Made by a program: the position numbers and the translations under genes
Shown here: positions 12,549 through 24,793 of the stretch, in pieces
How the letters are laid out: each line of letters begins with the position of its first letter
Numbering within the stretch: the first letter of the stretch is position 1
Assembly: GCA_021307315.1 (NCBI GenBank)
Contig: JAJSPD010000039.1
Location: forward strand, 364,673 to 428,672
Direction of reading: 5' to 3'
DNA length: 64,000 nt
From: Bisporella sp. PMI_857
Lineage: Eukaryota; Ascomycota; Leotiomycetes; Helotiales; Helotiaceae
The notes under the pieces: generated by a model
The model's input: the letters and a program-made list of their open reading frames with translations, nothing else
What the model was told of the DNA's origin: nothing
Database searches by the model: none

Positions 12549-14547
12549 TTTAACGATCTCTACTATGTTTTAAGAGTGTGCTTGGCGTTTGCTTCCAGTT
12601 ATCAATAGCTTTGATCTTGTAATATGAGCTTGATTACTGGGGAATTACATTCATATTTGGTAACTCTCCTGGCTGCAAACGGGAACTGTTTCGTATTTTA
12701 TAAAACGGCAATAAGGTCTGAAAATGAAGTAAACTTTCCAAGGTATACCGAATTAGTATTGCAAATGTATATCAGACCTATCAGTGCTATCGTTACCACT
12801 GTAGCCAACAGAAGCCTGGCGTGTGTTAGTCGGCCTAAGCCATGAGAGTGATCGAAGGCACAGTGCCCTGCCTTGGCGATAAGATCGGGGGCGGATCAGC
12901 CATCCTATTGCCAAACCCCACGGATCGTCATCTTGTTGACCCTGAAAGCGCAAGGATAAGTTTACGGTAGTTGCGTTACGTAGTAGGCGAACCACCGGCC
13001 AAAGTGAATAAAATTAAACGTAAAGAGGAAGTTAATCCTTACTTCAGTAATTTACCACCAGGCATGAAGGTCTCTTTCGGCACCAGGAACTCTGTCATCT
13101 CTGCCGATGGCGCTTCCTTGGCCGCCAGAGGCAGATAATAGAGTCTCGGTGTCCCGCGGAAGGCTCTTCTCGGTGTGTTCCTCCGAATGGAGAACCTAAA
13201 CGTGTGCTTTAGTGGACGACGCAGACTTGAGCTCTTCAACTCTATTTGTTTCGCCATTCTTGTAGCTGCTGGTAAGTTTATCGGCCATGTTGAAATATGT
13301 GCTTAATGAAAACTCTGGTAACGAAGTTTCATACAGGCGTGGGTGGAAATGGACAACGGTTCCCCAGAATGTAGAAGAAAGGCTCTCTTATATTGAGAGA
13401 GGCGGTACGGATTCGCTCTGAGCGGCAGCTCTATGAACTAAAGGAACCGGGGTGCCCAAATTGGTCCATGGCTATTTAGATCAATAAGATTTTTCTCCCC
13501 TCAGATTTAATCATAGCGTACGCCCTAATTGAGACGAATACAGGTAGGAATCCCCTCACGAACGACCCGTCAGCTTCTCCACTGCCATTCGATCAGCAAC
13601 CTATTATAGCTTAAAACCCTATATGGGAATGCGACCAGCCATGTTTATCTTGGGACGTACCGCATAACAATAAATCAGTGCTACGTATTCAACTAGTGTG
13701 GCGGAATCGGCGATGTAGAAGCTCCTTAGTTCTCTATTCGCAGGTCTTGGCATGTGGCTGCTGGCACTGTTTATTTTAGGCGTTGGGATACTTATCCAAT
13801 GTTATTAGGTTGTGAATAATGAGTGTGGAGGGTTAGGATAACCCATATGCCCTGACCGTCCCATTCTTAAATTGCATGCAATTAATATTACAAACCAAAG
13901 CTTGATACACTCGGTAGGGCAGAGTTCTCTACTCAAATGGGCGGCAAAAGTCAGGACCACTGCACCACTATGGATAGGTGTAATGGTGCGACAAAGAAGA
14001 TCCCGTTTATGGTGGGGTAAGCCGCCAAGTGGAGAACCTTGGAGGGATTACTGTTCCGTAGGCAACGGGCCGGGCTTTTTTCTTCCGAAGGAAGCGAAAG
14101 AGAAGCAGCGGCATATGGTAGGTCAATAAGTAGCAATAAATCGAATAGGCACTCATATACTCCTAAATTTATGGGATGAAGTTTTGTGAGGAGTATATGG
14201 TCTTAAAGCTTCCCAGACACGATTAGAGTCACGTTCATACGTGACCGCCAAGTTCAATCCTGACATGTGCTGTTCAGACACACTATCACAGCTTCAGTAA
14301 GCAGATCGCTTAGAGAACATAGAATCGGGCGTAGTGGAAGTTTTAAAGGCCTATATCTGCGGTTATTAAGTAAGGAAGCTGCTGCAGTCTGCCTTTTCAT
14401 TGGAGATGGAGGTAAGTGCTTGTCACGTGAATGTCACGTTTACTCGGGTCAGCGTGCTAAGCCTCCTTGGCACCTTTCTTATTACATCTATTCCGCGGTT
14501 TCCCTCCGCTCCCTTGAAGAATCTACGCTGAGGATGCATATGTTCAT
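12549..14547. other. Gene-poor interval
   Basis: No firm gene. Two small mutually antisense possibilities lie at 13039-13257 (minus, 72 codons) and 13187-13400 (plus, a tiny spliced frame); see the rejected list. A TCACGTGA palindrome at 14423-14430 lies about 120 nt before the next start codon, followed by a second TCACGT half-site. It could be a bHLH-type operator. Confidence 0.4.
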
Positions 14548-17088
14548 ATGGCTGAAGCTGTCGGCCTTGCGGCTTCAATTCTAGCTCTTGCAACTACTGG
14601 CGCTAAGCTTGCGAGTGCTCTCACCAAATTCAGCATCTCTTATCGTGGTGCCGAGCAAAAGATCACTGAGATTGCTTCCCGCGCATCTCTAACTTCTAAT
14701 ATCTTACAAGAGATTGCCTCGACGCTCCAATCCCATGAAGACGTCTTCCAGAAATCAGCCTTTCTAAGCACGTGGTGCGACGTTCTCGGTTCCGCATCAG
14801 GATGCTTTGAGCGCTTGGAGGCAGCCCTAGAGAAGGCAAGAGGTCCGGGAAGTAAAAGGGATGGAGGAGCGTGGAGCACATTAAAGAAGTGGGAGTGGGC
14901 GTTGGGTGGGGAAGAGAGGATGGCAGAGTGCGAGAGAGGCTTGGAAAAGTGTGGCCAGCAGGTGTTGATGATGCAGCAGGTTATTCAGTATAAGGTTTTG
15001 CAGAAAATTGTGCCGACGGAGAGGGAAAGGGATGAGAAGAGGGAGCTAAGGGAGAAGCTAGATTGGATCGTACGAAGGCTGGAGGAGACTGGGCTGGTCA
15101 GTGTTCCGCCACCAACAAGACCGACGTCGAAAGGATTGTCGCCAAAGATTTCGTCACTAGAAGGGCCATCGTCAAAATTGATGTCGGCCAGAATTCTGCC
15201 ACCTGCAGTTCCTTTGCCGAAGGATTCTGGGGTACAAAGGCAGTCTTCGACAATGCAGAGTTCCGAAAGTCTCTTGAACGTAAGTACCGTATCGCATGTT
15301 CTTGTTGCCTCTTAAGTTCATGAATGTCTTCTTAATATGGGAAGTTTTTCGAACATATCATACTGAGGCTCTACAACAAGTTCAAGAACAGTAAACTATA
15401 TCCTTTTGCACAATGAAAATGCCAAATCCCGTATTTCACCGCGTATCTCGTTCATCTCTAGTCCAAAACAAAGTAAATGGCTGATCATTCCCCAGTTGTC
15501 TACAGACGGTGAACAAATCTCAGGAGCAAGTCTCAATCCTTATGAGCCGGTCAATATTTTTCCATACGCCCCCTTGAGCACTGCCAGTTCGGGGCTTGGC
15601 GGACTTGAAAACCCATACGCATACGATGGTCCACATGTGGCTCGTCAGCTGCCGCCTTCAACCCCTGACCTGCCTTCATCACAAACTCTATACAGATCTT
15701 TTATGACAACTCCTCCTCCAGGCACACCCAATGATCTCCCGGCTGCATTACCAAACGTGCAAATATTGCAGAGCTCATCCACTCTCTCAGCGCTGGGCCC
15801 GGCTAGACGTCAGGCACACCAAGTCTTCGAGGCCTACTACTTCATTCCGGATATTCTCCTCGACGAACGATTTGGAAACTCTCTCAAGGTTACAAACCCA
15901 AGCTCCTCGCGATATATACCTATAACCATCGATATTTCGTGGAACTTGACTAGCCGGCGGCTTGTTAATCGTGCAATGTCGAGTCTGGCCTCAACGCCTC
16001 CTCAAGAAACCAGTGCCATGTTCTCCACAAACAAGGGCGTGAACCAAAACTATATTAAAAGAAAGATGGACAGCGTTCCGGATGGGGCATTCAAGGCTAT
16101 GGAATGTGTTGCTGAGCTGCGCTGCCAAACCTCCAGCTCAGTTTATGAGATTGCAGATATCGAAGCACTAACTTTCGATACTGAGAGTCCTCTATTCCAG
16201 CCATACAAATGGGGACGCCAAAAGCTGTATGCTTTCATGGTTTTATATAGAACTGTGGTGATGAGAGAAGAGAAACCGAGAGCGCAGTACCTAGGACGTG
16301 AGACGAGGGAGTTCCAGGCTGCGAGCTCAAGATTGACAAGAGGGTCCGCGTACCATTCGAGATCGCCTGACACGCAGCCTCAACTTGCAATGCAGCGCAA
16401 GTTTATTGATAGAAATGAAGAGCAGAAGGCCAGAGAAGAAAAGCTTAGGCTGGAAACAAAGCGGGGAGAGTACCGAAAGGATCAGCTCGAACACAGGAGC
16501 CCACTAGATGAGCAGCGAGTTAAAGAACTCAGGGAGAAACGCAAAAGGCTGGAGGAGCTGAAGGGAATGAGAGATGCGAGGTTGGAAAACTTGAGAGCTT
16601 CACCCTCCATGGAAGGCATACTTGAAAGCAATATAGCCAGTCTAGTGGCAGAACGCAAGGATACAGGTCGTGTTTACAATATAGATGCTGAGGGTCTGAG
16701 GGATACCCCAGTGCCTAACGCCACTAAATCCGACCCAGAACCGAGCCCTCCACTGATCTTCGCTGCGTAAGTTTTTTTTCCAGTCCTAGTACACACAAAA
16801 TAAACATTCTATACCCATGCTAAATGTATAAATTTACACATCAGAAATCACCATCACAGCATTTCGAACTCTCATATTCCAAGACGTCCATCAAGCCCAG
16901 CGAAATACGTTATAGAGGGAATGCTCGAGTCTGTTAAAGTCGAACCTGTAGTTCACTCGGGGTCTGAAATTGACGAGGAGAAACCAGATAACGAAGGGAT
17001 GGTAACTATTGAGGAAGGAGAGAAGGAAAGAATAATCGGAGCTGCAGAGAAGATATTGGAGGACTTCCTAGCCACTTTCTCTGTTTAA
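14548..17088 (+). CDS. PigL_N-like (fungal STAND-associated) coiled-coil protein
   Basis: Best model is four exons: 14548-15279, a 23-nt mini-exon 15368-15390, 15462-16766 and 16845-17088, giving 767 aa. The third intron (78 nt, with a TGCTAAAT branch) is clear. The mini-exon is inferred, because direct joining of the first and third exons is out of frame at every good acceptor. Residues 1-150 begin MAEAVGLAASILALATTGAK and match the PF17111 (PigL_N) type N-terminus found on fungal STAND and ankyrin proteins. A Pro/Ser-rich linker follows. The next block, with an ITIDISWNL stretch, is unrecognised. Residues about 560-680 are a strongly charged Arg/Glu coiled coil. No nucleotide-binding motif is present, so it may be an adaptor rather than a receptor. 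Its place near an NLR and a Clr5-ankyrin gene may be chance. Confidence 0.72.
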
Positions 17089-17138
17089 ATGTGATAGATT
17101 TTCCGTCCGATATGATGGTTGAGGAATCTAAAATGAAG

Positions 17139-17171
<33 letters not shown>
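17139..17171. repeat. 33-nt poly(A) homopolymer
   Basis: An uninterrupted run of A about 50 nt after the stop codon of the preceding gene. It could be a mononucleotide microsatellite. No target-site duplication or retroposed coding sequence is visible beside it. The exact length is uncertain with most sequencing methods. Confidence 0.9.
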
Positions 17172-17172
<1 letters not shown>

Positions 17173-17680
17173 ATAGGACGAAAACGGCAGATTTTTTTTA
17201 CTAGATTGAATAGTGATGATTATATGGTGCATGTAAATAGGATACATGAAAGGAAACGAGTGCTGCTGCGTAGGTTCTTTGCTCAATGCCGTGATATTCG
17301 AAGGGAGCCAGTTTTCTTAAAGGAGCTGTTGTTTTTCATACATTTATGTTATCAATATGGGCTGTTCTGTTATTCTGTTTAGCACTTTAGGCGTCCAACC
17401 TTTAATGGCTAATTAAGTAGATCCTGAAGACGTGAACCCCCAGTAATGATGTTTTATAACAGCGGATACTAAATGTGCCTCATTTTCCGCCTTTATAAAA
17501 AATCACTTCAAGGTCTTCTTCCGGTTGTGCTATTTCACTCGAGTTAATCTAGTCGAAAATATAACACAACGTGTTGAACAAGTTCTATTTACCCTGATAT
17601 AGTGAAAACTTTCCAAAGCCCGCAAATTGTCCTAAAAGCAAATCCTGATCCTAATAAGCGATATCTAGAACTTAGCTATT
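17172..17680. other. Convergent intergenic spacer
   Basis: Separates two genes transcribed toward each other and must hold both 3' ends. No coding potential is seen. Confidence 0.5.
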
Positions 17681-20600
17681 TTATAGATTGAAATCGATGA
17701 AAAGATTCCCCTGACCGAAACCTGCATTGCTGGCCGAGGCAAGAGAAGCAATGTAATCCACACATCCTCTGTGACCCTTAGCTTTCGCTAAGCTCGATGC
17801 CCTCGCAAATTCCTTCGAAGTTAACCCGATCCCGCCACCAGAGGCAATCCAAAGTTCCTTCAGGATGCCCAGGCGACCATGCTCAGCAGCTCCCCCGAAT
17901 GCAGAACGACCATTGCCCTTTGAGCCCGGCGCATGGATGAAGGCACCATTTTTTAGGAGAAGCCGCACGATTTTGATACTGCCACTCATTGAAGCCATTT
18001 GCAGCGCTGTTCCACCGCCCCTTGCTGCCGGAAGGCCATTTACTTCTGCGTTCTCTTCTATTAGAAGCTTGACCATCCTAAAGCTACCCAGTGCACAGGC
18101 ATACTGCAAAGGAGTATACTTCAGTCCCTGGCGGGCAGCTCGGTTTACATCTGCACCGCTCCTTAAGAGAAGCCTTACCATGGCGTCGTTTCTGGTCTCT
18201 ATTGCTACCATCAACGCTGTCATTTGCAAGAAAATGTTCCTCACAACTGAAAGCCCCTCAGCCCTAACAACGATGCTATTCGGGTCGGCGCCAACTCTCA
18301 GCAGACTCTGCACTAGATCAATGCATTGTCCTTTTTGATATTGTATCGCAAAGCCGAGCAGCGTCGTCATCGTCTTACTCCTGTTAGGCCATGGGAAGTG
18401 GTTTGCCTCCTTCTCAGTAGCCTCTAAGAAACTGTTTGTATCGAGTTTTGCTACTAGTAATCTCCGTAGAATCTCCGCATCCTGTCTTTTTATGGCGTCC
18501 TTAAGAACAATTGCACCGAATCCCTTTCGCCCAAGAGGATATTTCTTTACGAACAGGCTTAATAGACTTTCCAGAGCCGCTTTGTCATGTTTCACAGCAT
18601 AAAGAAAAGCTGCGGTATCTGCTAGATCCGCACCACTGGAAATTAACATATGGAGAACTTTGTGATCACGGCTAATTATTGCAGCCTCTAGTGGCGAAGC
18701 ACCGGAGCTGGCTTTTGCGTTAGGATTAGCCCCGTGTTTTAGCAAGGTTTCCACCAGCTGCTTATTTCTTGACTTGATTGCCATAGTAAGGGCCGTGGCA
18801 TCTTGTCCGGCATCAATTGGAGCTCCCATCAAGATCAGATCTTGGATGATTCTTGCATCTCCCCATTGGACAGCAGCGTCTATACAGCGGAAACCTGTTC
18901 TCGCGAAATTTACATCGCAGTCCAGTATTACATCCACGACTGCTTTATTTCGTCGCTTCAATGCCCCATATAAATTTTCGTCGGCTAGGAGGCCGTAGTC
19001 ATTCGGCTCGACACTAGCGCCAGAATTGAGTAGTAAAAAAGCTGCTTCTGTGTCATCGTTATGAATAGCCACATACAGTGCACTTTCCAGGCGTTCTTGA
19101 AACTCCTCGGGCATTTTTCCAAGTAGAGTCTGCATAAGTGAATAATTTCCCACTTCAGCAGCAGCACAAATGGCAGCCTCAAAGTGATCCGGCCAAGTGA
19201 CCTGGTTCCATCCATCCATAAACCTCTGTACAAGATCACCATCTTTCAAGCGAATTGACTCAGCAAGAGGCGTTGTCAAAGGGCGGAAATTGGGGTCATA
19301 TTTACTATGTGTCAGTCGTTCAAGACAGTATGCCTCGCAGTCCATCCCAGCACCTCGCTGGAGTAAAAGGTTAATCAGCTCGCGGTTACCACTTCTCACG
19401 GCAGCTGATAAATCTTTCCCTGTTGCTGAGGCATAATCGAGGAGATATTGGGTCAGTTTAATATTTCCCCTCAAACACGCAAGCGTTAGTGTCTCTTCTA
19501 TCAGATTCTGGCAATCTGAATAGCATTCTTCGCAGGCAGCCTGCTGGCAAAGATTGAAAATATATCGAATAGCCTCATCTGCTACGCTGTTCTCTGCATA
19601 TTTAACAATATCTGGTAGTATCGAATCGTCACCGAAATAATCACGGTGCACAGACGGCTCAATTTGTGGAAGCACCATCTGGAGTAGTGCATGGCCATCA
19701 GGTGCACGGCGAGCAATAGACTCGACAAGTGGTAGCCTTATTTCCGCACGACAATCAAGAAGAATCCGCACAAGGTTTTGGTCTACCTGCTCCAGCGTGC
19801 CCGATATCCGGACGGCAAGCTCTAGTGCTCCGCGCTCCCCGTAGGGATTTTCCCCATACGTTTTATTTACATCTGACTGAGGCGCAAGAAGCGTAACGAT
19901 TTCCAAGTTGCGGAACTTCGCTGCCATCTCTATCGGAGTGTAGTCCCTACCTCCCATCTGGCAGATAATGCTATTTGGGTCTATCGCATTCGGCGTATTC
20001 CGCATCGTCTCTAGAATGACGCGGACAACTTGTGCATCTTCACCTTCCACTGCGGCTCGAAAAAGATTGTCGGCAAGTGATTTCGCTATAATAGGAGGAC
20101 TTGTTCGAAGGGACTCAAAGAGTTGGGTACTAATGTGTTGCTGAGATCTTAAAATTCTTAAAACAGAACCCAACGGAATGCCCTCAAAGCCAGCGAATCC
20201 ATTCACGATTGAATACAAAAGTGATTTATGAAATGGAGAATCAAAAACAGCATCTTTAGTAATGAGATCAAAGCCGCTATTGGATTCGACTTCGCCAGGG
20301 TTGTCAGGCAACAGTGACTCGAGTCTATCCAGCAGGTCTTCAGGATCAGGCAACTGGATGCTTGATAGTGGCTTCGAGATTTGGAGAGTAAAACTTTCCG
20401 CATCTCGTAGTATTGAGCCCACCAGTTCACGAGGAGAGTTTAGCGACTTTATAGCAAGTGTCGAGTCCAAGTTATAAGCCGCAACGCGCTCATCTGCCTG
20501 ATGAGTTAAGTCAAAGGTTCCCCAGTCGGTGAATGTGTAACTTTGTAATTGAAAGAATGGGGGTGAATTGAATGCAAAGGGATTGGGACAAGGAAAGGGA

Positions 20601-21405
20601 GATTCAAATGAGTAATCGAGGTATCCGAAGTCGTTGTTGTTGGATTGGTACAGAGCATTGTCGTTGGTAGCGGTAAATGAAGACCTGGGCAACAGAAATT
20701 CTGGATTGCTACCAAATGAATCAGAGTAATCTAAGTTTCTCGAAGTATGTCGCCTAGATAGGACAAGACTTGGCTCAATGCTTGTCACCATGAGATTGTC
20801 CAAGGCTGTGTCGTGATTGGCGTCGCCATTGGCAATTGATGGTGGAGCTGTCTGGCGAAGTTCGGATGACCATTCCTCGCCGTCCTTGCGAGTTTCAATA
20901 ACGACTCCTCGAGACTGAAACCAAGAAATATCTAACACCAGATCAGTGCTTGCTGAAGAATAAAATCATTTATATGGTACCTTCAGCAGCTCGTGCATGT
21001 ACATTTTCATTACTCCTCACATGTCGTCGAACTCGCTTGATCCTCTCCACGCTCATGAGAACCCCCGACACCTTTACGCGAGTCTCAAAGCCACGAGACT
21101 CAAGCTTGTCAGTTATCGCAAGAATCTGACGCCACTCGTGCTTTTTGAGGTTTTTGGACATTTCCCATTTCCGGATCTGTGCTTCGTATTGCGCTTCACT
21201 GCAATAAACGCCGGATTAGATGGTGATGTGGAGGGATGGTTCATGGAGCATTACTTACGTAGCCGCGAAGCCATGGACGTTTCTCATCTCCTGCGCCACA
21301 TTGGCTGCTCCTTTATCAAGAGGTAGTCCACGAACTATGTAGAGGTCATTGATGGCAGATTTGTGACGTTCCCACTCCTCCTGTGAGATCTTTGGTGGTG
21401 GCATA
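17681..21405 (-). CDS. Clr5-domain ankyrin-repeat protein with a frameshifted first exon
   Basis: Exons on the minus strand are 21405-21259, 21198-20981 and 20931-17681, with introns of 60 and 49 nt; about 1204 aa if the frame is restored. Exons 1 and 2 encode a Clr5 domain: ISQEEWERHK, then LY, then a VHGFAAT stretch, then EAQYEAQIRKWEMSKN and KKHEW. One extra base in a run of four T on the plus strand (21360-21363) puts the two halves of exon 1 in different frames and creates an early stop. A Ser/Asn-rich region follows. From roughly residue 420 to 1170 there are many ankyrin units, for example TALMVAIETRNDAMVRLLLR and TPLQYACALGSFRMVKLLIE. Proteins of this kind are common and variable in ascomycetes, possibly as nuclear or heterokaryon-type factors, with no established role. 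The start at 21405 is chosen because the Clr5 motif starts just after it. It may be a pseudogene or a sequencing error. Confidence 0.8.
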
Positions 21406-22427
21406 TTGATGGATTGCTTGGTTGGAAGGAGCGTCTAGCTGAAACCGGTACTTGGGTATACTACCATGTAACAACAGAAGCAGGATTGCAGTGAGGAATT
21501 AGTCGCGCCCTTTTATCATATCACTGCTGACGAGGCTACCGGGGTACCATTTCGGATTTTGCACTTCATGTTGAGTTTGGGACGGCATGTTTATAGTTAT
21601 TGTTCCCAAAAGCCTTATAGATAGCTATGCAAAGTCTGGTGCCAAATCAACAATATTACGATTACAGCCTCGCACAAACCCCTGAAACTTCATAACTGCG
21701 GCTGCAGATTTTGTCACCTAGCATTATGTAGCATATACAGACCGGGCTTGCATAGACGAATCAAAATGCATGTATGCACCAAGATCACTTCCAGGGCTTC
21801 CACTAACCTATATTGGGCTTCGTTAACAGCTTTTACCAACCCAGATTTTGTCAACCAGATTTTGTCGCCCAGATTTTGTCACCCAGGTTTTGTCAACGAG
21901 GTTTTGCCTACCAGATTCTGTCACAGCAGGTTTTGTCAACGTGGGTTTAATCACTTGGAATGCCACGTAGGGTCACCACCCAAAAAATTTCATCATGTGA
22001 AACTCTCATATGTCAAGGCCACCAATTAGCGGTTTAGCCTACCAAAGCCACAAGACGGCAAAGAAAGCGTTTTGAGATGTTTTCTGCGCAACACAAACAA
22101 CCCTCTTGGCCCTCGAATTCCTCTTGGCGACATGTGGGGCGAAATCGCTGGAGTTTCTCCCGGATTTAGTGCTTACTTACCGTCTCAATTCATAGAGGTG
22201 ATATGGTTTCTCTGACGTAGATATAAATTAAGCTAGAATATGAATTAACTAATGTGCAAGATGCTCAAGACGCCTCGCAAATGCATAAAACCCCCCAAAT
22301 GTCTCAAATTGCCGTATATTATGCCCTGTTTCTGCGTCCGCTTCATTAGAATACAAAGATTGGAGCAAAAGCCACCTGTTTATGCTCAACATGATGCCTG
22401 AGGATCTACTCGTTATGGTTCATAATA
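21406..22427. other. Intergenic region with a minisatellite
   Basis: No coding region supported. It contains the tandem repeat described separately. The remainder is unremarkable. Confidence 0.5.
21841..21953. repeat. 14-bp minisatellite, about 8 copies
   Basis: Six consecutive 14-nt units of consensus CCAGATTTTGTCAA run from 21841 to 21924. A 15-nt unit (21925-21939) and a weaker one to 21953 follow. Copies vary mainly at A/G and the last two bases. An isolated related copy is at about 21703-21716. Confidence 0.9.
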
Positions 22428-24793
22428 TCATGTAAAACTCGTTCCGCCTGTTCCTTGGCCCATATTCGATGCTGCAAGCGCATTGCTGAGCTTGTGACCG
22501 CCACCAGGTCCGACACTGCCTCCAGGGATCCCAATCGGGTTGCTGATTTTTCGTTCTAGCTCTGCAAGATCATCCTTTCCGTGATCTGCATGCTTTTTTC
22601 TGTCTATGGTGTTTGTCGATCCATAGGTCGTTCCATTTTCCTCGTTTGTGGTTTCGCTATGACATAACCCGCTTTGCTCATCATCGTCATCCTCACTCTC
22701 ATCACCACTCTTTGAAAAGCCCTCCATTTCAACCAGAAACCATAGTGGAATAGCTCCTAAAATGGCGATTGCGCAGAGCAAGTAGTACGGCGTGATGATA
22801 TATCCTTGTTCCAAACCCCAGGTCATCGCCAAACCACCCACACCTGGTCCTGCAGCTCTTCCGACCGCACTCACAGAGGTAGCAACGCCGTTCAACGTCC
22901 CCAGGATCCTCAAGCTCACCGCCGAATTTGTCAGCATGATAATTGAGCACGGAAATGCAAAAATCACACAAAAGCTTCGCGCGACCATGAGCACCATCAA
23001 GGTCATCTGCTGCTTCTGCTCATCTTCAATCAGGGCCAGGTACGGTGTCAGGAAATAGATGATGGGCATTGCGATTGCTGTTACTTTGAAGCAATTCAAC
23101 ACCCCGAATTTCCTGGCGGTTGGCGGGAAGATCACGAATTGGATAAAGCACCCAACTATACCATAAATGCTGAAGATAGAGCCAATACGCTTCACGTCGA
23201 GCCCGAAACCGCCGCTAAACTTGAAAGGGAGCGATGTGTTGTGAGGAGTGTGCATTTGTCGTGGGTAATGGAGGAAGATTGGCAGCAGTTGATCATAAGC
23301 TACGCAGTGCAAGGCAAGAAGGGTGTAGGCGGTGAGATTTATTACAGATTGCCTGGTGAAGACTTCCATTAGAGCTGGTCGCGGATGACGTGGTTGTGTT
23401 GGATGAGATGTACGCGAGGCATCGTCTTCTTTCGGTATTGATGCGCTAGATGCTGTGGATGGGCGAAGTAATGGTGAGCTCTCGCCTGAGGCTGAATCTT
23501 GCTTAAATAGTTGATAGGACTTGTGGAAAAAAGTCTTCAAGAAATCAACAAGTCTTGAGCCCAGAACTCGGCCGTAGTCAGTCTTGTCGCGTCTTGTTTC
23601 CAATGTTTCCTGTGATATATTAGACTTGGCTATAAAAAATGAAAGTTCAAGTTTATCACCTTCAGGAACAGAATGCCAGTGCTGATTCCGATTATGAAAA
23701 AGCAACTCGTCACGATGTTTGGAAGCAGATAGGGGTATTTAATTAGGAGCCAACTGTGTCCAAACAGGTTAGGCAGGTTCTTAGCCGGACTTGCAAAAAA
23801 ACCTCCCAAAGAAGGTCCGAAAATGGACCCAAGACTCCAAATCAATGGCATGATAGAGAATGCACGTGGTTGCAACTCTTTTTCTGGGACCATTTCTGCA
23901 ACCATAGTCCTAATTATTCCGACTGAGGAGATCAGCTATGCAAACGTCTTATGAAAGCCTGAGGGAACTTACCATTTCCGTTGCAAGCACCAGCCAACGC
24001 CCTAACAGTGATAGCCATTGGGATTGAGCTGGATAGTCCGAATAATATGCTAGTCACCATAGTCATAGTCAAGCCAGCCATAATCATGGGTTTTCTACCA
24101 AATTTGTCTGAAGCTCTGCCCCAGAGGATGGCTGTCAGACATTGAGCAAGGGAGAACGCGGCAGAGGTTATGCCCGCCCACCTAGCAACTTCTTTCTTGC
24201 CAATTCCAAAACTTTCTATTAATTCGGGCTAATCATGAATTAGCAGGGTCTATCAAAAGAATGAGGGACTTACTGACCAGATAAGGGTAGACAGATGTCA
24301 TCGATAGAGGCTCTGCGAATCGACATATTGCTTCCGAGAATATTAGCAAGTCTCTCAACTACTTTGTTCGGCAAAGAAAAGGGACGGAAGTGATTGCTAA
24401 GCGACAGAGCCTAGCAGAGTGCAATGCAATAGCGTAAATCACGTGATTTAGATATTAACTTCTGCACATTTCGACATGGCGAGAACAGAAACGAGTTCTG
24501 ATAATCATGACAGCGGGAGGGTTATGAAACGATGGCAACTACGGCTCATCAAATAGGTTCTTTTCCAACATCATGGTTCGAGGTTCTTTGGATGATTTGG
24601 ACCATCTCCTCCAGGCAGCTTCAGCCTCACTCTCCACACCGGGTTTGAAATCCACCGCCCCACCTATTGTCCTCCACAACCATGCGGCCAAGGAGAAGAA
24701 GAAAGATAGGAATTGTACTGTAGAAATCAACCTACCGAGTATTGCCAACTGTTGCACCGGCAGCTTTGGACCGGATGTTGACTTTTTGGCCAT
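22428..24793 (-). CDS. MFS transporter of the YCR023C-like type
   Basis: Five exons on the minus strand: 24793-24736, 24330-24278, 24228-23973, 23922-23660 and 23609-22428, giving 603 aa. The start MAKKSTSGPKLPVQQLAIL is joined across an unusually long 405-nt intron to the segment AICRFAEPLSMTSVYPYL. Phase and homology both fit, and the remaining introns are 49-50 nt. The loop signature GRASDKFGRKP lies in the third exon. Twelve hydrophobic segments are spread over the protein, with a long cytosolic loop in the middle (Ser/Glu-rich, near the 4th-5th exon) and a hydrophilic acidic tail with an EDDDDEQ run. This branch of the major facilitator superfamily is widespread in fungi and often called multidrug or unknown; the substrate is unknown. 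The upstream reading frame lacks another ATG, which fixes the start. Confidence 0.87.
24331..24735 (-). promoter_or_regulatory. Long (405-nt) first intron with a CACGTG palindrome
   Basis: Seven to eight times longer than most introns in this window. It contains the perfect 14-nt palindrome AAATCACGTGATTT at 24436-24449. A bHLH-type site or an alternative promoter inside the intron is possible. Both ideas are inference. Confidence 0.5.

Noticed and set aside
13039..13257. Minus-strand 72-codon frame starting MAKQIELKSS
   Set aside because: No family resemblance. A plus-strand spliced frame (13187-13271 joined near 13338) with good splice signals but only 40 codons covers the same DNA, so neither is convincing.
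17139..17171. Poly(A) run as a sign of a retroposed gene
   Set aside because: The gene before it has introns and there is no flanking duplication, so a simple mononucleotide run is more likely.
22428..24340. Starting the MFS gene at the ATG of MSIRRASIDD near 24325
   Set aside because: That frame stops after about 18 codons. The conserved AICRFAEPLSMTSVYPYL frame joined to MAKKSTSGPK fits phase and family.
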